From contig JARKOK010000071.1 of the NCBI GenBank assembly GCA_029975765.1, forward strand, positions 1-44,390: a stretch of 44,390 nucleotides of DNA. The letters are read 5' to 3'. Below, piece after piece: positions 39,853 through 44,390 of this stretch. Made by a program: the position numbers and the translations under genes. The DNA comes from Aggregatilineales bacterium. Its GTDB lineage: Bacteria; Chloroflexota; Anaerolineae; Aggregatilineales; Phototrophicaceae. The stretch's first letter is position 1; each line of letters opens with the position of its first letter. The notes beneath the pieces are model-generated. The model ran no database searches. It worked only from the letters and a program-made list of their open reading frames with translations, and was not told the origin of the DNA.

Positions 39853-40902
39853 CTATTGTGTGGTGTCAAATTCCAGCAGGGGAAGGACAACTTCGTTGGG
39901 GCGCTGATCAAGCACCTCGTACAGTTCGGCGGCACGCTCGAACGGCGCGCGGTGGGTGATGAGCGGGCGCAGGTCAAACCAGCCCTCGGCTTGCAGGCGC
40001 ACCGCGCTCTGCCACAGGCGCGGCTTGTTCCAGCGGTAGCTGGTCTCCGGTGACACGCCCGAAATCTGGGAGCATATCAGCGAGATACGATTATGATGGA
40101 ATTCATCACCGAGATACAGACCGTGCGCGTCACCCTGGAAGAAGCCCATCGCCACCACCCGCGCCGAATACGCCACTGCCCGGATAGCTTCATGTAGTGC
40201 CGCTGTCGAGCCGGATACTTCAATGCAGACGTCCGCGCCCATCCCGTTGGTCATGGCCTTAATGGCTTCAGCCGGATTATCCCGCGCGGCATTCAGCGTT
40301 ACGTCCGCGCCCAGCGTCCGCGCCATGTCCAGCCGCGAGTCGTGCAGGTCAACGGCGATGACTTTCGCACCGCTCTGGCGTGCCATAATGGCAACAATCT
40401 GGCCGAGCGCGCCTAGCCCAAACACGGCTACCGTATCGCCCAGTTGGATGTTAGCATCATGCACGCCGTTGAGCGCAATCGCGCCCAGGTGCGAAAAAAT
40501 GCCAAACAGCGGGTCTGCGCCCTCCGGCATCAGGCGTGGGCGAACGTAATCCAGATGGGCGACAAAGTGCGTGCGGTGCCCCCACGTTCCGAACAACTGC
40601 GCGCCAATGGGAATATCGGCCACCGCGTTGCCAACTTCGATAATCTCGCCAACTTCCTCGTAGCCGAGATTCGTCACCGGATACGCGAAGGTGGCCTGTT
40701 CGCCGGTGCGGAACAGGCGGTTATCGGCATCCCATTGTTTGCTCAGATACGGATTCGTGCCCCGGTAAAAGGTGAGTTCCGTCCCGGCGCTGATACCGGA
40801 GTACAGTGTCCTGATGCGCACTTCATCCGGCTTCAGCGGCGCGTCATCATACGCCTGATAACCCGGTGTGCGCGGGGCGGTAAAGACCAGCAGCTTGCCC
40901 AT
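39853..40902 (-). CDS. MDR-superfamily dehydrogenase without the usual zinc Cys
   Basis: 349 residues, alcohol dehydrogenase fold (COG1063-like). The position of the catalytic zinc Cys reads YSGISAGTELTFYRG (Ser for Cys), the usual GHE is LGYEEVGE, and no cluster of four structural Cys is present. The cofactor domain has VAVFGLGALGQIVAIMA and the NAD-type Asp in VIAVDLHDSRL. I read it as a zinc-independent NAD-linked sugar or polyol dehydrogenase of the SGISAGTE branch. It lies between the six-hairpin glycosidase (36 nt) and Gfo/Idh (12 nt) genes. Confidence 0.85.
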   Translation of the reverse strand: MGKLLVFTAPRTPGYQAYDDAPLKPDEVRIRTLYSGISAGTELTFYRGTNPYLSKQWDADNRLFRTGEQATFAYPVTNLGYEEVGEIIEVGNAVADIPIGAQLFGTWGHRTHFVAHLDYVRPRLMPEGADPLFGIFSHLGAIALNGVHDANIQLGDTVAVFGLGALGQIVAIMARQSGAKVIAVDLHDSRLDMARTLGADVTLNAARDNPAEAIKAMTNGMGADVCIEVSGSTAALHEAIRAVAYSARVVAMGFFQGDAHGLYLGDEFHHNRISLICSQISGVSPETSYRWNKPRLWQSAVRLQAEGWFDLRPLITHRAPFERAAELYEVLDQRPNEVVLPLLEFDTTQ

Positions 40903-40938
40903 GACATGAACCTGCCTGTTGAAAAGAAGTCCCTAAAA

Positions 40939-42699
40939 CTATCGGTCAAATGCGCCCAGTTCGACACAGGCCAGCGCCGCGTTCGGCCAGGCGAACCAGT
41001 GGCGGGAAACCACTTCATTGGTCTGCGCGTCGCAGGCTTCGGGGAGCGCGCCATCCCACTGGGCTGCGGCCCGCAGCCGGTCGCGGGCACGGTTGGCGCG
41101 TTCCGCATCATTCAACGACTGTGCCATGATGAGGTCCTGCACGTCGCCCAGCGGCCAGGGCGCTCTGGTATGGACTGATCCCAGGCGGCCAGCGTATGCG
41201 CCGCCAACATTGGCCTCGGAAAAGGCAAAATCCAGCGTCGCGCGCCATACCGGGTCGTTGGCTGCGACAAAACCCCAGCGCGCAGCCAGCGCCAGCGGAA
41301 TATCATTGGCGTCGTGATAAAAATGGTATCTGCCGCCGCCGTCAGTGGCGTAAGCATACAGCGGCCTGCCGGCCTGCTCGCTGATGAAATGCCGGTTGAT
41401 GGCCGCGTGACACTGTGCCGCCAGCCCGTCGGCATCAAACCCCAGTTGGTTCAGCCGGGTCAGCACCCGCCAGAACAAAAGGTGGCTGGAAAAATGATAG
41501 GGGAGGGCAATCGGATCGTCTGCCGGGGTTTCGTCGGTTGGCAGTAACAGCGCGTGTGCGGCTTTACGCGCCAGCAGTTGCTCCAGCAGCGGTCGGACGT
41601 GTGGTTGCAGCCGCGCCCAGGTAGCCTGGTCACCGGTCTCCAGGGTATATTCCGCCAGTTCCAGCAGGGGAAAGAGCTGCTGGTCAAGCTGGAACGCGCC
41701 ATCCTTGATCCGCCCATTTGCCAGATAACACCGGCTCCACAGCCCCCCATCGCGTTCGGCAGTTTCAAACAGCCACAACAGATGGCGGCGCACGATATCC
41801 GTCAGTCCCCAACTGAGCAGCGCGCGGGCAACGTAATAGGCATCCCGGTTCCAGGACAGCGGCAGCAGCATATGATCGGTCAGCAGGCAGATGGTATCAC
41901 CAACTGGCACCGCTGTTGCCAGCCCGTAAACCAGACCGCGCCGGAGTAACGGGTCTGCCGGCAGGTTCTGCCAGCGTCCCTGCCAGTCTGCCAGCGTTTG
42001 ATCGAGTAACGCTCTGGCATGGGTGTGCAGCCAGTCGGCGTTTTCGGCGGCCTGTTCGACCGTGCTGCCAGCGCCGTAAGCCAGGACCGTAAACTCCGGT
42101 TGAACGGGTGTGAGTGCGATGTTAACCGGCTGATCGCTGTGGAGGATGTCGGGCGTGGCGGACGATTTCAGGCCGGCCATCACGACCGCCGCGCCCAGGA
42201 TGGTGTTTTCGACGACCAGCCGGTCATGACAGGTCACCGTCAGCGCCAGCGGCGGCATGGGCAGCGGCCCGCCTTCAGTCAACTGGGTATAGGCGCTGCG
42301 CTGCAAACACAGTTTGCCCTGCCAGCGCGGGGTGACGCCCCGCACATCCCAGATTTGCACCACGCCGCGCTCATGGGCCAATGTTGTTACTTCGGCGGCC
42401 CCGCCATTCTGAAAGATCAGTCGAAGGTGCGGAATAGCGGAGTCCAGTAGCGCGGCCTCGCGCTGGATAATCGGCTCATCAAAGTGCAGCCCGAACCCGC
42501 GCAGGCTGACCAGACCCGCGCGGTAGGCGCGCACCGCCGCCGGGTTATAACGCTCGCTTTCGGGAAAGGGGTCAGCCGTCGTCAGCGTGACATAACCGTG
42601 AGCGGCATGGTAAAAATTCAGCGCGATGATCCGTCCATCGGCATCCAGGCTGCCGGTCACACCGCCCGCGCCGAAGTCCGCCGGTTTATGCAGGGTCAC
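40939..42699 (-). CDS. Six-hairpin (alpha/alpha)6 glycosidase-like protein
   Basis: 586 residues. The N-terminal half is a beta-sandwich-like region (FGAGGVTGSLDADGRIIALN, FGLHFDEPIIQRE). The C-terminal half is an (alpha/alpha)6 barrel with LPLSWNRDAYYVARALLSWG, FQLDQQLFPLLELAEYTLET, YHFYHDANDIPLALAARWGF, WPLGDVQDLIMAQ and a late NEVVSRHWFAWPNAAL. These resemble the GH15/GH125 type of exo-glycosidases, in particular the WNRD motif, but I cannot place it in one family. No signal peptide. Start overlaps the ABC ATPase stop (ATGA). Likely trims an imported oligosaccharide. Confidence 0.75.
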   Translation of the reverse strand: MTLHKPADFGAGGVTGSLDADGRIIALNFYHAAHGYVTLTTADPFPESERYNPAAVRAYRAGLVSLRGFGLHFDEPIIQREAALLDSAIPHLRLIFQNGGAAEVTTLAHERGVVQIWDVRGVTPRWQGKLCLQRSAYTQLTEGGPLPMPPLALTVTCHDRLVVENTILGAAVVMAGLKSSATPDILHSDQPVNIALTPVQPEFTVLAYGAGSTVEQAAENADWLHTHARALLDQTLADWQGRWQNLPADPLLRRGLVYGLATAVPVGDTICLLTDHMLLPLSWNRDAYYVARALLSWGLTDIVRRHLLWLFETAERDGGLWSRCYLANGRIKDGAFQLDQQLFPLLELAEYTLETGDQATWARLQPHVRPLLEQLLARKAAHALLLPTDETPADDPIALPYHFSSHLLFWRVLTRLNQLGFDADGLAAQCHAAINRHFISEQAGRPLYAYATDGGGRYHFYHDANDIPLALAARWGFVAANDPVWRATLDFAFSEANVGGAYAGRLGSVHTRAPWPLGDVQDLIMAQSLNDAERANRARDRLRAAAQWDGALPEACDAQTNEVVSRHWFAWPNAALACVELGAFDR

Positions 42700-43808
42700 G
42701 CCAGCACCTTCTCCAGATCAGAAGCCAGCGCCTCGCCGCTGTCCGGGTCTATCCAGCGGATTTTGCGAACCGGAAAGCGCAGCCAGATTTGCCCCCCTGT
42801 GCTAACGGGAAAATCGGGATGAGTAGAGATTTTGAGCATACTGCCTTCGATATGAGCGGTCAGCAGATTTTGCGAACCCAGCGGTTCGATCACCTCGATG
42901 GTTACGGGCAGCGCATCCGGCGCGGCTTCGGTCAGGGCTTCCGTGTTTTCAGCCCGGATTCCGACATAGATATGCCGGCCTTCGTAAGCGCGCAGGGCGG
43001 GCTGGATTTCCTCTGGCGCGGTGATGAGCAGTTCCCCAATTTTGACCTTCATCGTGCCAGCGTCACGCTGCACCTGTCCGCTCAAAAAGTTCATCGGCGG
43101 ATTGCCAATGAAACTGCCAACGAACTGGTTGGACGGTAGATCATAGACACGGGTAGGGGAGTCGATCTGAAGGATTTTTCCGGCGCGCATCACCGCGATG
43201 CGGTCGCCCATGCTCAGGGCTTCAATCTGATCGTGGGTTACGTACACAGTCGTTGCACCCAGCCGTGCCAGCAGCGATTTCAGTTCGGCGCGCATCTCCA
43301 GCCGAAGCAGTGCGTCCAGATTGCTCAGTGGTTCGTCCATCAGCAGCACTTTGGCGTCGTAGGCAATCGCGCGGGCGACCGCGACTCGCTGCCGCTGACC
43401 GCCGCTCATCGCGCCGGGATAGCGGTCGAGCATATTCTCGATATGCAGCAGTTTAGCCGCGTGATCAACCCGCTCCCGTATCTTTTCTTTTGCCAGCTTC
43501 CGCATTTTCAGGCCGAAGGCGATGTTGTCGAAAACAGTCATATGCGGGAAGATCGCGTAGTTCTGGAACACCATCGAGATATTTCGCTGTTTGGGGGGTA
43601 AATACGTCACATCCTGCCCGTCAATCACAACCCGCCCTGTATCTAACATGCCCAGGCCGGCGACCGCTCGCAGCAGGGTGGTTTTGCCACAGCCGCTTGG
43701 CCCCAGCAGCACGACAAATTCCTGGTCGTGGACGGTCAGGCTCACGTCATCAATGGCGACAAACTTGCCAAAGCGTTTCACCGCATTTTCGATGACAATT
43801 TCAGCCAT
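42696..43808 (-). CDS. Carbohydrate ABC transporter ATPase (MsmK/UgpC type)
   Basis: 370 residues from ATG 43808, with AGAGG 6 nt upstream; the track extends 72 codons further upstream into the permease frame without support. Walker A is GPSGCGKTT, the Q-loop is VFQNYAIFPHMTVFDNIAFG, the signature is MSGGQRQRVAVARAI and Walker B is VLLMDEPLSNLD, then VTHDQIEALS. The C-terminal TOBE/regulatory region is typical of sugar importers that share one ATPase. It powers the permease encoded 10 nt upstream. Confidence 0.93.
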   Translation of the reverse strand: MAEIVIENAVKRFGKFVAIDDVSLTVHDQEFVVLLGPSGCGKTTLLRAVAGLGMLDTGRVVIDGQDVTYLPPKQRNISMVFQNYAIFPHMTVFDNIAFGLKMRKLAKEKIRERVDHAAKLLHIENMLDRYPGAMSGGQRQRVAVARAIAYDAKVLLMDEPLSNLDALLRLEMRAELKSLLARLGATTVYVTHDQIEALSMGDRIAVMRAGKILQIDSPTRVYDLPSNQFVGSFIGNPPMNFLSGQVQRDAGTMKVKIGELLITAPEEIQPALRAYEGRHIYVGIRAENTEALTEAAPDALPVTIEVIEPLGSQNLLTAHIEGSMLKISTHPDFPVSTGGQIWLRFPVRKIRWIDPDSGEALASDLEKVLA

Positions 43809-43818
43809 ATTGCTCCTC

Positions 43819-44390
43819 TTATTTGTTAATCTGCCCCCACATGTTGAACAGATAGCGCCGGATAAAGAAGATAAAGATGAGCGAGGGCACCAGCATGAAG
43901 AACCCGCCGGCGAACTTAAACGGGTCGCCGGATTTGTCCAGCGTATAGAGAATCTGCGCGGGCAGGGTGCGGTTGGTGATGGTGAGCAGAATCGCGGCAA
44001 ACACCTCGTTCCAGGACAGCACAAACGTCAGGATGGCCGCCGCCGCGATGCCGGGCAGTGCCAGCGGCAGAACAATCCGCCGGAACGCCTGCGCGCGGGT
44101 GCAGCCGAACACCAGCGCCGCCTCCTCCAGTTCGTATGGAACGCTGGTAAATACACTGGCAACCACCAGGATGGTGGTGGGTAAAGTGAGCGCCGCGTGC
44201 ATCATGGCTAGACTGTGGACTTTATAGAACATCCCTAACCGGATGAAATCCACTGCCAGGGGCACGGCCAGCACCACAACCGGGAACGCGCGCACCGAGA
44301 GAATGCCGAGGCGAATCACGTCGCGTCCGGGAAAGATGTAACGCGCGATAGCATAACCGGCAGGGACCGCCAGCACGGTTGAAATAATCA
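43819..44390 (-). CDS. Carbohydrate ABC transporter permease (MalG type), 5'-truncated
   Basis: The frame is open to the window edge (the GTG at 44376 is internal), so the N-terminus is missing. At least 185 residues of a membrane protein remain: LAVPAGYAIARYIFPG, VVVLAVPLAVDFIRLG, TTILVVASVFTS, the EAA loop ELEEAALVFGCTRAQAFRRI, AAAAILTFVLSWNEVFAAIL, and GGFFMLVPSLIFIFFIRR. It pairs with the following ATPase. The binding protein and other permease gene should lie past the window. Confidence 0.92.
   Translation of the reverse strand, partial: IISTVLAVPAGYAIARYIFPGRDVIRLGILSVRAFPVVVLAVPLAVDFIRLGMFYKVHSLAMMHAALTLPTTILVVASVFTSVPYELEEAALVFGCTRAQAFRRIVLPLALPGIAAAAILTFVLSWNEVFAAILLTITNRTLPAQILYTLDKSGDPFKFAGGFFMLVPSLIFIFFIRRYLFNMWGQINK

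Noticed and set aside
43809-44024. 72-codon N-terminal extension of the ABC ATPase in the ORF track
   Set aside because: It overlaps the permease gene in another frame, is Cys/Pro/Ser-rich, and the ATG at 43808 has a good ribosome site and the usual MAEIVIEN start.
1-44390. tRNA, rRNA, CRISPR, IS elements, prophage or integrative element
   Set aside because: None seen: no transposase or integrase ORF, no regular short direct repeats with spacers, no cloverleaf or rRNA stretch recognised by eye. A tRNAscan and Infernal run would settle small RNAs.

Overview
This window looks like a chromosomal segment of a free-living, metabolically versatile bacterium, most likely Chloroflexota (Anaerolineae-like). 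That assignment is an inference. It rests on the gene mix: many glycoside hydrolases, a CSLREA/choice-of-anchor-D surface protein, a VTC/DUF4956/CotH cluster, NarL- and OmpR-type two-component systems, and moderately high GC with Shine-Dalgarno starts. I see no rRNA, tRNA, CRISPR array, transposase, integrase or phage gene, and no gene-free stretch reaches 300 bp.

Layout, left to right. (1) 1-6406, + strand: the end of an unidentified gene, a hydrogenase-maturation-type protease, then a four-gene operon of a FadR-like GntR regulator, an alkyl-DHAP-synthase-like FAD enzyme, a glycerol-3-phosphate dehydrogenase with a C-terminal membrane anchor, and an FGGY kinase. Its leader carries a consensus sigma70 promoter (TTGACA-18-TATAAT) followed by a perfect FadR-type palindrome, TGGTCAGACCA. 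(2) 6485-9515, +: a diverged pterin-dehydratase-like protein, then a coupled pair of an unusual radical SAM protein and an alanyl-tRNA editing protein. (3) 9578-14522: ribokinase (-), transaldolase-like aldolase (+), phosphotriesterase-like hydrolase (-) and a GH3 glycosidase (-), a sugar-metabolism patch. (4) 14668-19263, -: a 1531-residue secreted mosaic protein with a recently duplicated 339-bp internal repeat.

(5) 19476-23796: a general-stress cluster with a DUF2171-like protein, a YciF-type ferritin-like protein, CsbD, a DUF1328 membrane peptide, and the set PRC-barrel protein, CorA-like transporter (without the GMN motif) and SDR. (6) 23937-27645, -: an AI-2E family permease, PAS/GAF histidine kinase and NarL-type regulator in one operon. 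Its upstream region shares a two-part motif (GGGACAAT ... AGGTGGCCTA) with the csbD/DUF1328 intergenic region, which suggests a common regulator. (7) 27876-30133, -: a fucose-isomerase-family protein and a DUF1349 protein. (8) 30350-35642, -: an OmpR/EnvZ-type pair next to a VTC polyphosphate polymerase-like, DUF4956 and CotH kinase-like cluster. (9) 35846-44390, -: a carbohydrate uptake and degradation operon with an ABC permease (partial), ABC ATPase, six-hairpin glycosidase, MDR dehydrogenase, Gfo/Idh oxidoreductase, GH36 and GH130.

Intergenic gaps repeatedly hold strong G/C-rich hairpins without T-tracts, such as GGCGGGTT-tctt-AACCCGCC. These look like a dispersed REP-type repeat family and are distinct from the four hairpins that have classical terminator T-runs. 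The main candidates for something new are the FadR-controlled glycerol/ether-lipid operon with its operator, the radical SAM-AlaX pair, the shared stress motif, and the VTC-DUF4956-CotH-two-component block.
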